Of a DNA stretch of 64,000 bases, positions 36,621 through 45,532 are shown piece by piece; the first letter of the stretch is position 1, and each line of letters opens with the position of its first letter. The notes under the pieces are model-generated. The model saw only the letters and a list, made by a program, of their open reading frames with translations, was not told where the DNA came from and searched no databases. The translations under genes and the position numbers were made by a program. The stretch is from HXMU1420-13 sp965229525 (lineage in GTDB: Bacteria > Bacteroidota > Rhodothermia > Balneolales > Balneolaceae), in the NCBI GenBank assembly GCA_965229525.1, contig OZ245886.1, positions 1,302,001 to 1,366,000 on the forward strand, read 5' to 3'.

Positions 36621-37439
36621 ATGCATGAGTTCGTTTCAGTGCTATCAAATACCCAAATCGCTGTGGCGTTTATGGGGATTATTGTACTCTCTTTAATTGA
36701 ACATGCTCATCCTTTTTTCGACTTCTTTCGTGATTCAAAATCCAAAAGAAACAAACATTATGTACGAAATTTGACAATTGGGCTGATAAACGCATTAGTA
36801 ATCACTTTTATATTCTCCGGATTATGGCTTTCGGCTACTGTTTGGTCTGATCAGCACACCTTTGGATTATTGCATTGGCTCGAACCATTTTTCGGAGATT
36901 ATTCTATACTCGCTAGAATACTTCTAGTTATTCTTCTTTTTGATTTTTGGATGTACAGCTGGCACCGGATCAATCACGCAATTCCATTTTTGTGGCGTTT
37001 TCATAAGGTCCATCATTCCGATCCATTTATGAATGTGACCACTGCTACTCGTTTTCATGTGGGAGAGATTGTTCTCTCATCTACCTTAAGAATTGGAATT
37101 TTGATGATTCTAGGTATGCATTTGTGGGAGTTACTTCTCTATGAGATCATCTCAGTTTTAGTAATTCAATTCCATCATGCAAATATTCAAATTCCGGAAA
37201 GATTAGACCGAATTTTACGACGCGTTATTGTTACACCATCACTTCATAAAGTGCATCACTCAGGCTGGCAACCCGAAACGGATTCAAACTATGGAACTAT
37301 CTTTTCTTTCTGGGATGCTTTGCTTGGAACGTTCAGAATCAGAAAGAACCTGGATGAGATTCAATTGGGGCTTAAAGAGTATAAATCGGAAGAAAGCCAA
37401 CGTTTTAAAAATGTCTTAAAACTGCCCTTGAAGAAGTAA
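36621..37439 (+). CDS. sterol desaturase / fatty acid hydroxylase-family membrane protein
   Basis: A 272-residue integral membrane di-iron enzyme. Histidine clusters are HRINH (115-119), HKVHH (128-132), HHAN (185-188) and HKVHH (209-213), the eight-His set of this superfamily, embedded among four to five membrane segments. It hydroxylates or desaturates a lipid using oxygen. The substrate (fatty acid, carotenoid or hopanoid) is undetermined. Confidence 0.9.
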   Translation: MHEFVSVLSNTQIAVAFMGIIVLSLIEHAHPFFDFFRDSKSKRNKHYVRNLTIGLINALVITFIFSGLWLSATVWSDQHTFGLLHWLEPFFGDYSILARILLVILLFDFWMYSWHRINHAIPFLWRFHKVHHSDPFMNVTTATRFHVGEIVLSSTLRIGILMILGMHLWELLLYEIISVLVIQFHHANIQIPERLDRILRRVIVTPSLHKVHHSGWQPETDSNYGTIFSFWDALLGTFRIRKNLDEIQLGLKEYKSEESQRFKNVLKLPLKK

Positions 37440-37441
37440 GT

Positions 37442-37529
37442 GTAATCCCGCTGCGAAGGCAAGGATCTGGTTTGTTTAATAAGCTGTAAACTTCGAATAA
37501 ATTAAGATTCCTGCCTACGCAGGAATGAC
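37442..37529. repeat. REP-like element, GTAATCCC...GGAATGAC
   Basis: The left arm GTAATCCCGCTGCGAAGGC with AGGATCTGG and the right arm ATTCCTGCC/GCAGGAATGAC match the family at 1383, 41006 and 43179. Confidence 0.6.
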
Positions 37530-37647
37530 TACGACATTGATTATAAAACCAACTAATATTTTTCCACATTTATTCTTCGATTCAATTCATTTTCTGCTTA
37601 TATTTGTAATCTTTTTGAATTCCGAAATTCATTAAACATCCTGATTC

Positions 37648-37806
37648 ATGAAACGCACATTTCAACCAAGTAACAAAAAGCGCACGAACAAGCACGGATA
37701 CCGTAAGCGCATGTCTACTAAAAGTGGACGTAATGTTATTGCCGGCCGTCGTGCAAAAGGCCGTCATAAGCTAACTGTAAGCGATGAGAGAAAAGGAGCA
37801 AAGTAA
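37648..37806 (+). CDS. rpmH: 50S ribosomal protein L34
   Basis: A 52-residue basic protein with the standard L34 start MKRTFQPSNKKR and the HGYRKRMSTKSGRNVIAGRRAKGRH core. It is too short for many ORF callers. The last 23 bases overlap the start of rnpA, and rnpA and yidC follow, the conserved order near many bacterial origins. Confidence 0.97.
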   Translation: MKRTFQPSNKKRTNKHGYRKRMSTKSGRNVIAGRRAKGRHKLTVSDERKGAK

Positions 37807-38215
37807 TTTAACTGCTCCATCTCCTCGCAGATTTACCCTTCCAAAATCAATAATTCTGCGTGGGAGAACTAATTTTAAGAGTCTATTTTCGAACTCTAAA
37901 ACCCTTTCATCTGGCTCGGTTTTTCTCAAATATCGAATTGAAAAAACCAATTCTCCTGAATTTAAAATCGCCTTCATTGCACCAAAAAAAATTGGTGGTG
38001 CTGTGAAACGAAATCGTATCAAACGATTAATGCGTGAGGCTTACCGTCTAAACCAGCAGCTGGTTGATTCTATCAATGAATCAACTGTTCTAATTCACAT
38101 CGCTTTAATTGCGCGGTCCTCCGAGCATGATTTCCAGACAATTCAAGAAGATGTGGTAACTCTGCTAAATAAACTCCGTACTCGCGTTGCCGAACACCCA
38201 CTTATAAATACGTAG
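37784..38215 (+). CDS. rnpA: ribonuclease P protein component
   Basis: A 143-residue protein that helps RNase P RNA bind pre-tRNA. The family signature AVKRNRIKRLMREAYRLN is at about residues 73-90. ATG 37784 lies inside rpmH, so the N-terminus is encoded in overlap with the L34 C-terminus. The yidC start follows 4 bp after the stop. Confidence 0.93.
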   Translation: MREKEQSNLTAPSPRRFTLPKSIILRGRTNFKSLFSNSKTLSSGSVFLKYRIEKTNSPEFKIAFIAPKKIGGAVKRNRIKRLMREAYRLNQQLVDSINESTVLIHIALIARSSEHDFQTIQEDVVTLLNKLRTRVAEHPLINT

Positions 38216-38219
38216 ATCA

Positions 38220-40013
38220 TTGGATAAGAATACAGTAATCGGATTTTCTCTCATCTTCATTTTAATGCTTGGCTGGTTCTATTTTACGCTACCAAGCGAA
38301 GAAGAAATTGCTGAACAACAACGCCAACGAGCTATTCAGGATAGTTTATTTGCTGTTGAACAATTGGATGAAAGCACTATTAATGAAGTTCAGGATCCAT
38401 TAATGCGGGCGGAATTTGAACAAGAAACAACACTTTCGCCAAGAACAACAAGTGGCATGTTCGCGGTCGGTCAGGATAGTGTTCAAAGTGAATTTGTAAT
38501 TGAAACCCCAAGGTATACTGCAGTATTTACAAACCTAGGTGCAGGTCCCTCATCATTTACTTTAAGAGACCATCAAACCTGGGCTGGTCGACCGATTCAA
38601 ATGATTGGTGATACCACCAGATCGGCATACAACACCGGTTTTCTGACAACCGAAAATTACAATGTTGATACAAACACACTTTTATTTCAGCAGCTTACTT
38701 TCGGAAATTCAGTATCCCTCGAAGAAGGTGAAGTTGATGAACTATCATACTCTTTGGATTTAGGTGATGGTCGACAATTAGTTTATACCTACACTTTTTA
38801 TGGTGGGAAGTATGAAATCGACCTGGATATTAGATTTGTTGGTGTCCGCGATTATATCATTGGACGCTCCATTGATTTTGGATGGACTTCGCCACTTAGG
38901 TTTACGGAGCTTGATCGTGTTCAGGAAGCTCTGGCAACAACATCATATTTATATTCGGGTGGTGAGCTTGAACAATTAAAAGTTACCGATTTCGACGAGA
39001 ACGACGGCTATGAAGAGCAAAATGTGAATGGTACCGTTGATTGGGTGGCTACTAAAACCAAGTTCTTTTCTCAAATTATTAAACCTGGAACAGAAACCGA
39101 CGGAGCCTATTTAACTGGACAGATTACGGGTGAAGTAGACGACGCGACCACCGATCATTATTACACTTCCTCTGTTACCGCCGATATCCCATCCGATGGA
39201 AATGTTTCAATGTCGTTGTATATCGGACCAATGCGTTATTTAGATGTAAAGGATTTCGACGAGCATGCCTTCGACATGGTTGAAGTAAGCTATGGTTGGT
39301 TACGTTGGTTTTCCGATCCATTTGTACGGTTTGCTGTAATTCCATTTTTTAACTTCTTCAGCGGATTTATCTCGAACTATGGTGTTTTAGTAATAATTTT
39401 TGCTGTTGTGGTAAAGCTTGTTCTTTCACCTTTAACTATTCGTAGTTATAAAAGTATGGCTGCCATGCGCGAGCTTCAGCCACAAATGAAAGAGATTCAG
39501 GATAAGTACAAAAACGATCCACAAAAGCAGCAAAAAGCTACAATGGATTTATACCGTAAAAATAAAGTAAATCCATTGGGTGGATGTTTACCAATGTTGC
39601 TGCAATTCCCGATTCTGATCACACTTTGGAGATTCTTCCAGAATTCAATCATCCTTCGACAAGAAGATTTCTTATGGGTGAGTGATTTATCAGCGCCGGA
39701 TTATATTCTCAGTTTACCATTTAGTATTCCATTTTTAGGTGACCAGGTAGCCGGACTTGTACTCTTAATGACCGTATCTATGGTTTTCCAAAGTAGATTA
39801 ACAGCCGCAACCAGCGCCGGAAGTGCCGCTAATAATCCAATGGCTCAGCAGATGAAAATCATGCAGTACTTCTTGCCAATCATGTTATTATTCGTATTCA
39901 ATAATTTCGCATCCGGACTAAGTTTGTACTATTTGATCTTCAATGTACTCTCAATTTTCCAGCAATTGTACATCAATAGAAGCACCCATCAAGCTGCAGT
40001 TGCAAAAGCCTAA
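38220..40013 (+). CDS. yidC: membrane protein insertase YidC
   Basis: A 597-residue insertase starting with TTG (LDKNTVIGFSLIFILMLGW reads as MDKNTVIG, the usual start of YidC in this phylum). An N-terminal membrane anchor is followed by a periplasmic beta domain (~60-350) and the conserved C-terminal core of five membrane segments (NYGVLVIIFAVVVKLVLSPLTIRSYKSMAAMRELQP, NPLGGCLPMLLQFPI). The yidD gene that often sits between rnpA and yidC is absent. It works with Sec or alone. Confidence 0.96.
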   Translation: MDKNTVIGFSLIFILMLGWFYFTLPSEEEIAEQQRQRAIQDSLFAVEQLDESTINEVQDPLMRAEFEQETTLSPRTTSGMFAVGQDSVQSEFVIETPRYTAVFTNLGAGPSSFTLRDHQTWAGRPIQMIGDTTRSAYNTGFLTTENYNVDTNTLLFQQLTFGNSVSLEEGEVDELSYSLDLGDGRQLVYTYTFYGGKYEIDLDIRFVGVRDYIIGRSIDFGWTSPLRFTELDRVQEALATTSYLYSGGELEQLKVTDFDENDGYEEQNVNGTVDWVATKTKFFSQIIKPGTETDGAYLTGQITGEVDDATTDHYYTSSVTADIPSDGNVSMSLYIGPMRYLDVKDFDEHAFDMVEVSYGWLRWFSDPFVRFAVIPFFNFFSGFISNYGVLVIIFAVVVKLVLSPLTIRSYKSMAAMRELQPQMKEIQDKYKNDPQKQQKATMDLYRKNKVNPLGGCLPMLLQFPILITLWRFFQNSIILRQEDFLWVSDLSAPDYILSLPFSIPFLGDQVAGLVLLMTVSMVFQSRLTAATSAGSAANNPMAQQMKIMQYFLPIMLLFVFNNFASGLSLYYLIFNVLSIFQQLYINRSTHQAAVAKA

Positions 40014-40084
40014 TTCACCCCAGTTTATTGTTAATCGTTATTCGTAAACTTACTTTCGAATAACGATTAACGAATAGCGATTCA
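40014..40084. repeat. short inverted intergenic repeat
   Basis: GTTAATCGTTATTCG and CGAATAACGATTAAC face each other in the gap after yidC, followed by another CGAATAGCGATTC copy. It can form a strong hairpin and may end the rpmH-rnpA-yidC transcript. Confidence 0.6.
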
Positions 40085-40993
40085 TTGATCAGCCCCTCAC
40101 ATCATCATTATCCTCAAATTCGTTTCGAAGGAAATGAAAAGAAATTGTGGAATCCGGTTCTTAAAAAAACCTACAAACACCGTCCTGAAGAGAGAGTTCG
40201 TCTTCAGTTTGTAGAATATCTGATTTTAGAGGCAGGGTTTTCCAAGAATAAAATTGCCTTCGAAAGTCCGGTAACCCTTCCAGGCGATAAGTCATCTTCT
40301 CGCTCAGATGTTATTTGTTATGATAATGAGTTTAAACCTCTGCTACTGGTTGAGTGCAAAGCACCAAGCATTCAATTAGACGAAAAAACTGCCATTCAAA
40401 TTGCCCGATATAACTCTGAAATCGATGCTCCCTTCTTGATGGTGACTAATGGATTTAGGGATTTTTGGTTTGAGTCGAGCGGTGATGAAATCACATTTCT
40501 AGAAAACCCACCAACTCAACTCTCATCAACTGCAGAGACGAAAAGAGATTTCAAATATTGGCAAGAAAGAGGTTTTGCTGGTTCGATAGAAGAACCAATC
40601 GTGCAGCAATGGATTGCAGAAAATTGTAATCAACTTTTAGTTCAAACATCAAATCCTGCACATTTCATTGATTTTGAAGGCACAGAACCTGATTTACAAC
40701 TTTCAAATTTCTATCAAGTCTTACTAATCAATGAACAAACCCGACTTGCAGTATCATTGACTTCAACTCCATTTGGAGCTACTAAGTTAAATGCTATTCT
40801 TAATCAAGGTGGACAAAATGTTGGACTCCTTTCAGCTTCGCTGGATATCATTGCTTCTGATCAATTAGAAAATACCATGATCCAAAATTCGAATGGAATC
40901 AAAATGGTGGACCTTGTAGAAGAAGTGGGGTTTGAGTTTATGAAATCGATAAAAGATTTAGCTCAACCAATTTCTTTGTTGATGATGGGGTAA
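40085..40993 (+). CDS. HsdR N-terminal domain-like PD-(D/E)XK protein
   Basis: A 302-residue protein with a TTG start; no in-frame ATG precedes the domain. The first ~140 residues resemble the type I restriction endonuclease R-subunit N-terminal domain: KHRPEERVRLQFV, then Asp75 (SRSDV) and Glu90-Cys-Lys92 (VECKAP), a complete PD-(D/E)XK core. There is no helicase part and no hsdM or hsdS nearby, so it is not a restriction system. Such stand-alone proteins are common in Bacteroidota-type genomes; the role is unknown. Confidence 0.75.
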   Translation: MISPSHHHYPQIRFEGNEKKLWNPVLKKTYKHRPEERVRLQFVEYLILEAGFSKNKIAFESPVTLPGDKSSSRSDVICYDNEFKPLLLVECKAPSIQLDEKTAIQIARYNSEIDAPFLMVTNGFRDFWFESSGDEITFLENPPTQLSSTAETKRDFKYWQERGFAGSIEEPIVQQWIAENCNQLLVQTSNPAHFIDFEGTEPDLQLSNFYQVLLINEQTRLAVSLTSTPFGATKLNAILNQGGQNVGLLSASLDIIASDQLENTMIQNSNGIKMVDLVEEVGFEFMKSIKDLAQPISLLMMG

Positions 40994-41005
40994 ATCCACT
41001 TCATT

Positions 41006-41099
41006 GTCATCCTGAACTTGTTTCAGGATCTTGATTTTCATTCAGACATAGATCCCAGATCAAGCATGTGCTGAATTAATTTCAGTATTCAGGATGACC
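41006..41099. repeat. REP-like element overlapping the pnuC 3' end
   Basis: Bounded by GTCATCCTGAA and TTCAGGATGAC, with internal hairpin ATCCTGAAC/GTTTCAGGAT. The right arm overlaps the last codons and stop of pnuC. Confidence 0.65.
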
Positions 41100-41708
41100 G
41101 ATTGTTTGCTCCCTCTCTAAAGACTTCCTCCATGCCAAATAACCTGCCAACGCCAAGAGTGTAAATAGGAAAAACTGTACACTTGTAAGCACTAATCCTT
41201 TATAGAAATAAAGAGGAATGGAAATGATATCTGTGATGATCCATGCGATCCAGTTTTCGAGCTTCTTTCTTGCCATCAACCACATACCAGTGATCGCAAA
41301 ACAAGTAGTTAAAGCATCCCAAATTGGAACATCACTGTCAGTAAAATTCCAAAGTATAAATACCAATATCCCAAAGGACCCAATAAGAAGACCAGTGGTG
41401 ATAACCCATTCATGTTTGTTATTTTTAGTCACAGGAATTTGATCTCTTTCTCCACCCGTATCTTTCCAGTGATACCAGCCATATACACTCATCACAAAGT
41501 AATAGCTGTTAACACCCATATCAGCGTAGAGTTTGTAATTAAAGGCGAGGTACACATAAATCAACACACTCACTATCCCAAATGGATAAACCAGAATATT
41601 TTCCTTCATCGAACACCAAACACTCAAAAGACCAGTTACAACTGCGATCCATTCTATGGTAGAAGTGGCTAAAACGCCTTCGATAAATGCTGTAATAAGT
41701 TCTTGCAC
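41082..41708 (-). CDS. pnuC: PnuC-family nicotinamide riboside/mononucleotide transporter
   Basis: A 208-residue inner-membrane protein with seven hydrophobic segments and family wording (EWIAVVTGLLSVWCSMKENILVYPFGIVSVLIY, YADMGVNSYYFVMSVYGWYHW, NWIAWIITDIISIPLYFYKGL). It imports an NAD precursor by facilitated diffusion. The C-terminal residues GHPEY and the stop come from the repeat at 41006-41099. Confidence 0.92.
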   Translation of the reverse strand: MQELITAFIEGVLATSTIEWIAVVTGLLSVWCSMKENILVYPFGIVSVLIYVYLAFNYKLYADMGVNSYYFVMSVYGWYHWKDTGGERDQIPVTKNNKHEWVITTGLLIGSFGILVFILWNFTDSDVPIWDALTTCFAITGMWLMARKKLENWIAWIITDIISIPLYFYKGLVLTSVQFFLFTLLALAGYLAWRKSLEREQTIGHPEY

Positions 41709-41821
41709 TAACCTGTTGATTTAGAAGTGCCAAAAGTAGTGAAAAGCATTATAAACCGAACAATAGAATTGGGTATCAATAGTTTTTTTAACCGTACATT
41801 CAATTAGTACTTAAATGGCAA

Positions 41822-42460
41822 ATGATGATTAAAAAAACTGCTTTTGCATTCACTTTTCTGATTCTAACTATCAATATTTTGTTGGTTTCTTGTGATCCAC
41901 CTATCGATACTTGTGGTCCATTTGCTCAATATTTTGAGACTACTTCTTTCATCTCTTCAACTGCAAGAATTTCTGTTATAAATGAACCTGTTTTATTGGT
42001 TACTGAGTTGGAATTTAATCCCAGCAGTGCTAGCATAGATCAGTTCTCAATATTGATGAGGCCTATCGCTAGTTATTATTCAGAAAAAAAAGCAATCAGA
42101 GTAAGTGGCTTTTTCAATAACTATACATTTGCCTGTTCCCCACCCATTCCAGTATCTGAAGAATCCATTACTGATATTCTAATCACAAGTAATTTACCTT
42201 TCAACTCTAATGAGAATGTTCAAGAAAATCTGGCGAAATATTTTGATGTGATTTTTTTGAATAGGAATTTAGCATACCACCGAATTAGTCTCATTGAATT
42301 TCTTGAAAGTGAACCATTTGTACCCCAGGAAATATATCTCATATTAAACTCAGCACCTGAAACCGAAGAAGCTCTTCAGTTTACTGTTCGATATTCTCAG
42401 GATGGCCGCTCAATGGATAATTATGAGTTCACAACTAACCCAATAATAATCAAAGAATAG
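41822..42460 (+). CDS. lipoprotein of unknown function
   Basis: A 212-residue protein with a signal peptide and lipobox LVSC (Cys24). The mature part is beta-rich, with two early cysteines (DTCGP) and a later one (FACSPP) that could form a disulfide. I do not recognise a domain. It is convergent with the tsaE unit, leaving 3 bp between stops. Confidence 0.65.
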   Translation: MMIKKTAFAFTFLILTINILLVSCDPPIDTCGPFAQYFETTSFISSTARISVINEPVLLVTELEFNPSSASIDQFSILMRPIASYYSEKKAIRVSGFFNNYTFACSPPIPVSEESITDILITSNLPFNSNENVQENLAKYFDVIFLNRNLAYHRISLIEFLESEPFVPQEIYLILNSAPETEEALQFTVRYSQDGRSMDNYEFTTNPIIIKE

Positions 42461-42463
42461 TTT

Positions 42464-42751
42464 TTATCGCCCCTTCAACAAATTCGTCAGGTTGAGCTTA
42501 TGAATTGGGATAAGGTAGGAAGAAAGGAGTTCGTCCTTATGTATTCCCAATAACCCAGTTCCACGAAAATCAACCACGCATACTTTTTCTTCTTTTTGAA
42601 CAATTTCGCCAATGCCATAATACTCAGGACTTGGACCATAATACACCAGATCACCCGGGTTTAGTTCGTTCATTGCCCGGCGATGATACGGATAAATCAC
42701 CGGGAGTAAATCTAATCGATATGAAAGTCTGCGTTTCCCTAACAGGGACAT
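42464..42751 (-). CDS. small protein of unknown function downstream of tsaE
   Basis: A 95-residue basic protein. The central NPGDLVYYGPSPEYYGIGEIVQKEEKVCVVDFRG looks like a small SH3-like barrel (inference). The ATG follows the tsaE stop by one base (TAACATG), so it is translationally coupled; an internal ATG 26 codons later would give just the barrel. No function can be assigned. Confidence 0.6.
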   Translation of the reverse strand: MSLLGKRRLSYRLDLLPVIYPYHRRAMNELNPGDLVYYGPSPEYYGIGEIVQKEEKVCVVDFRGTGLLGIHKDELLSSYLIPIHKLNLTNLLKGR

Positions 42752-42752
42752 G

Positions 42753-43163
42753 TTAATCGCTTTCTATAAGTATTTCTCTTTCGTGTTCCCCTTTGTGGGA
42801 TATGTGTACCCAAACGGATTCGGGCGGCAATAAATTTCGGATTTTTTCCGGCCATTCTACAACAGAAATTCCATCACCGTACAAATAGTCTTCCGTGCCG
42901 ATTTCCAGTGCTTCCTGTTCGTTCTTAATCCGATAGCAGTCAAAATGATACAACGATGCACTCCCGTGATATTCATTGATCAAAGTAAAGGTTGGGGAGC
43001 TCACTTCCGTTGGATCAACCCCAAAAAAAGAGGCAATTCCTTTTACGAAATGAGTCTTTCCTGCGCCTAAATCACCATCGAGACATACCACATCACCAGG
43101 CTGTAATCGCTCTGCAAACCTCTTTCCAAAAAGTATCGTCTCCTCTATAGATGAACTTAACAC
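42753..43163 (-). CDS. tsaE: tRNA threonylcarbamoyladenosine biosynthesis ATPase TsaE
   Basis: A 136-residue P-loop protein with Walker A GDLGAGKT (30-37), the conserved VSSPTFTLINEY segment and YHFDCYRI. TsaE cycles the TsaB-TsaD complex that makes t6A at position 37 of ANN-decoding tRNAs. Length and motifs are typical. Confidence 0.93.
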   Translation of the reverse strand: MLSSSIEETILFGKRFAERLQPGDVVCLDGDLGAGKTHFVKGIASFFGVDPTEVSSPTFTLINEYHGSASLYHFDCYRIKNEQEALEIGTEDYLYGDGISVVEWPEKIRNLLPPESVWVHISHKGEHEREILIESD

Positions 43164-43178
43164 AACACACTCCTAATA

Positions 43179-43260
43179 GTCATCCCTGCGCAGGCAGGGA
43201 TCTGGATTTTTGAATATTAGACTTCTCTTGAAATCTAGATTCCCACCCTCGTGGAATGAC
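43179..43260. repeat. REP-like element, GTCATCCC...GGAATGAC
   Basis: The left arm CCCTGCGCAGGCAGGGATCTGG and the right arm AGATTCCCACC...GTGGAATGAC show the same ends and internal words as those at 1383, 37442 and 41006. It lies between porX and tsaE. Confidence 0.65.
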
Positions 43261-43288
43261 CCAAATATTACATTGATAAAAAATCTAA

Positions 43289-44836
43289 TCATCTCTTCGG
43301 CGTCAATGTAGCAACTGGCAAAATCATTTCTTCCATGGATGCACCGCCATGCTGAAAGGTGTCCCGGTATCGGTTTTGGAATTTGTGATAATTCGTTGGG
43401 TACACATAGTAATAATCTTCAAGCGCAATCAAGTATTCATTGGAAACAGAAACCTGAGGGAGTTTAAACCTCTTTGGGTTGCTAATTTTTAAACTTGCAC
43501 TATCATCAACAGCATTTAGATTCTTGCCATATTTGTACCGGAGATTAGTAGCCGTATCTCGGTCGCCAAATACTTTGGTATCTCGCATCGAGCGAACCGA
43601 TCCATGATCGGTAGTTACAACAATGGTCACATCTTCATCTGCTAATTCTTTAAACATTTGAAGAAGGGTAGAATGCTGGAACCAGGCTTCAGTAATCGAT
43701 CTAAAAGCACTTTCATCCGGCGCAAGTTCTTTGATCACATCTGAGTCCGATCGCGAATGAACAAGTGTATCCACAAAATTGAAAACAAAAGCCGCAAGTT
43801 TTGACTGAGCAAAATTTTTCATCTTTCCCGCAATCTGTTTTCCAACTTCCGCACTTAGAATCTTTTCGTACTTAAAATTGATATCAATACCGGCGCGACC
43901 AAGTTGTTTTTCCAGAAGTTCTTCTTCATGGCGATTTAACGAAGACTCATCCTGACCTTGTTGCCACAAACTTGGGTATAGATTTTCGATCTCCATCGGT
44001 GAAAGCCCGGCAAATATGGCGTTTCGGGAATATGGAGTTGCCGTTGGAAGAATCGAGTAATAGAAATCGGTCTGGATATCAAACATCTTTGCCAAATAGG
44101 GTTCAAATACCAACCACTGATCATAACGCATGCAATCCACCAAAAAGAACATGGTCTTCTTCCCCTCCTTAACAGTAGGAAAAACATAATTCTTTATTAC
44201 CTGAGGCGAAAGAAGAGGGGCTTCATCGCTTCCTTCGTTCAACCAGTCCTCGTAATTATTTTGTATGAATCGACCAAATTCGCGGTTTGCATCGCGGAAT
44301 TGATCATCTAAAACCTGAACCAGTGCTTCATCTCCATCACTCAACTCCATTTGCCATTTTGTAAGCTCTCGATAAATTTCTATCCATTCCTGCCAGGTAG
44401 TTCGCGGGTGAATTCGCGATGACAATTCACCAAATTGTCTTAAATAGCTTTGTGATGATTTTTCGGTCTGAAGTCGCGACGTTTCCAATAATTTTTTTGT
44501 CGTCAACAAGATCTGGCTTGGATTTACGGGTTTAATCAGGTAATCACTGATTTTAGCACCGATGGCGTCCTCCATGATAGACTCCTCTTCACTTTTGGTG
44601 ATCATCACCACAGGAAGTAAGGGTTGTGCTGATTTGATGGCATCGAGAGCCTCAAGCCCACCCATGCCTGGCATTTGTTCGTCTAAAAAAACAATGTCGA
44701 AATTCTGTTCTTTAATTTTTTCGACTGCGTCCTGACCATTTGCTACCGGAACAATTTCAAATCCTTTTTTTTCGAGAAATAGTATTAATGATTGCAGCTG
44801 ATCTATTTCGTCATCTGCCCATAGAATTGTTGGCAT
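43289..44836 (-). CDS. porX: PorX-type response regulator with PglZ/alkaline phosphatase-like domain
   Basis: A 515-residue protein. Receiver domain 1-120 has the acidic pair at Asp8-Asp9, phospho-acceptor Asp52 (VFLDEQMPG), Thr80 and Lys102 (YLIKP). After a helical linker, residues ~200-510 form a PglZ domain of the alkaline phosphatase superfamily (FFLVDCMRYDQW, VTTDHGSVR, QHGGASMEEMI). This architecture is that of PorX, which with PorY controls type IX secretion genes in Bacteroidota. The PorY partner is not in the window. Confidence 0.92.
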   Translation of the reverse strand: MPTILWADDEIDQLQSLILFLEKKGFEIVPVANGQDAVEKIKEQNFDIVFLDEQMPGMGGLEALDAIKSAQPLLPVVMITKSEEESIMEDAIGAKISDYLIKPVNPSQILLTTKKLLETSRLQTEKSSQSYLRQFGELSSRIHPRTTWQEWIEIYRELTKWQMELSDGDEALVQVLDDQFRDANREFGRFIQNNYEDWLNEGSDEAPLLSPQVIKNYVFPTVKEGKKTMFFLVDCMRYDQWLVFEPYLAKMFDIQTDFYYSILPTATPYSRNAIFAGLSPMEIENLYPSLWQQGQDESSLNRHEEELLEKQLGRAGIDINFKYEKILSAEVGKQIAGKMKNFAQSKLAAFVFNFVDTLVHSRSDSDVIKELAPDESAFRSITEAWFQHSTLLQMFKELADEDVTIVVTTDHGSVRSMRDTKVFGDRDTATNLRYKYGKNLNAVDDSASLKISNPKRFKLPQVSVSNEYLIALEDYYYVYPTNYHKFQNRYRDTFQHGGASMEEMILPVATLTPKR

Positions 44837-44954
44837 TATTATGAATTATGAATGTTTGAATTATAAATTATGAATGGTAGCCTTATGCCATATAATAACT
44901 TCTGAGTGTAAAAAGAAATACGGAAACTATAATTCAAAATTCATAATCCGTAAT
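44837..44954. repeat. AT-rich AATTATGAATT-type intergenic repeat
   Basis: ATGAATTATGAATG, TATAAATTATGAATG and facing AATTCATAAT, TAATTTATAATTTT words form a loose inverted repeat. Similar sequence occurs at 46341-46400 and 53840-53906. Confidence 0.5.
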
Positions 44955-45434
44955 TTATAATTTTATATACGGCCTGATCTTTTCAAGAGTGCGTTCGCCG
45001 ATTCCACGAACATTCACAAGATCATCAACGGAAGTAAAATCCCCATTAGTTTCCCGATATTCAATAATTCTTTGAGCGTATGTTTCGCCAATTCCCGGAA
45101 GGCTGGTCAACTCAACACTATTAGCCGTATTTATACTGATTGGCTCCATAATTTGAGTCACTTCTTCAACAGATTCTTGTGTCGTTATCCCAGCATATAT
45201 CTGATCCTGTATTAGTTTTTCCCTTTCAATTAGTGCACTTCTTCGCTCAAATTCTGCCTGAATCTCAGCGTGATTTTCAGGCACAGGAACAAGCTGTTCG
45301 TTAATAACTACATCCAATAGTAAAAGTATAACTATCATGCTTAGTAATACTGAAACGGTGATTCGTTCTCTTTTGGTGATTTGAAGTTTATCAACCCAAA
45401 AGAACATCCAACGTTTTATTTGCTGCTTACCCAT
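44955..45434 (-). CDS. membrane-anchored helix-hairpin-helix (ComEA-like) protein
   Basis: 159 residues from ATG 45434 (a TTG at 45485 is the longer alternative). A basic N-terminus and one membrane segment (ISVLLSMIVILLLLDVV-like) are followed by a linker and a C-terminal double HhH: INTANSVELTSLPGIGETYAQRII and VDDLVNVRGIGERTLEKIRPYI. Such proteins bind DNA non-specifically, for example ComEA in natural transformation. Other com genes are not seen here. Confidence 0.82.
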   Translation of the reverse strand: MGKQQIKRWMFFWVDKLQITKRERITVSVLLSMIVILLLLDVVINEQLVPVPENHAEIQAEFERRSALIEREKLIQDQIYAGITTQESVEEVTQIMEPISINTANSVELTSLPGIGETYAQRIIEYRETNGDFTSVDDLVNVRGIGERTLEKIRPYIKL

Positions 45435-45532
45435 AACCAAAGTGATTTCAAATATAAATAAGCCAAAGATTTTATTGTTTGTCAACTTGTTTTGAATAGA
45501 CTGAAGTGAGATGTTTGCACAAAGATTTTCAG

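Noticed and set aside
40085..40993. Type I restriction-modification system
   Set aside because: Only an HsdR N-terminal-like domain is present, with no helicase region and no hsdM or hsdS within many kb.
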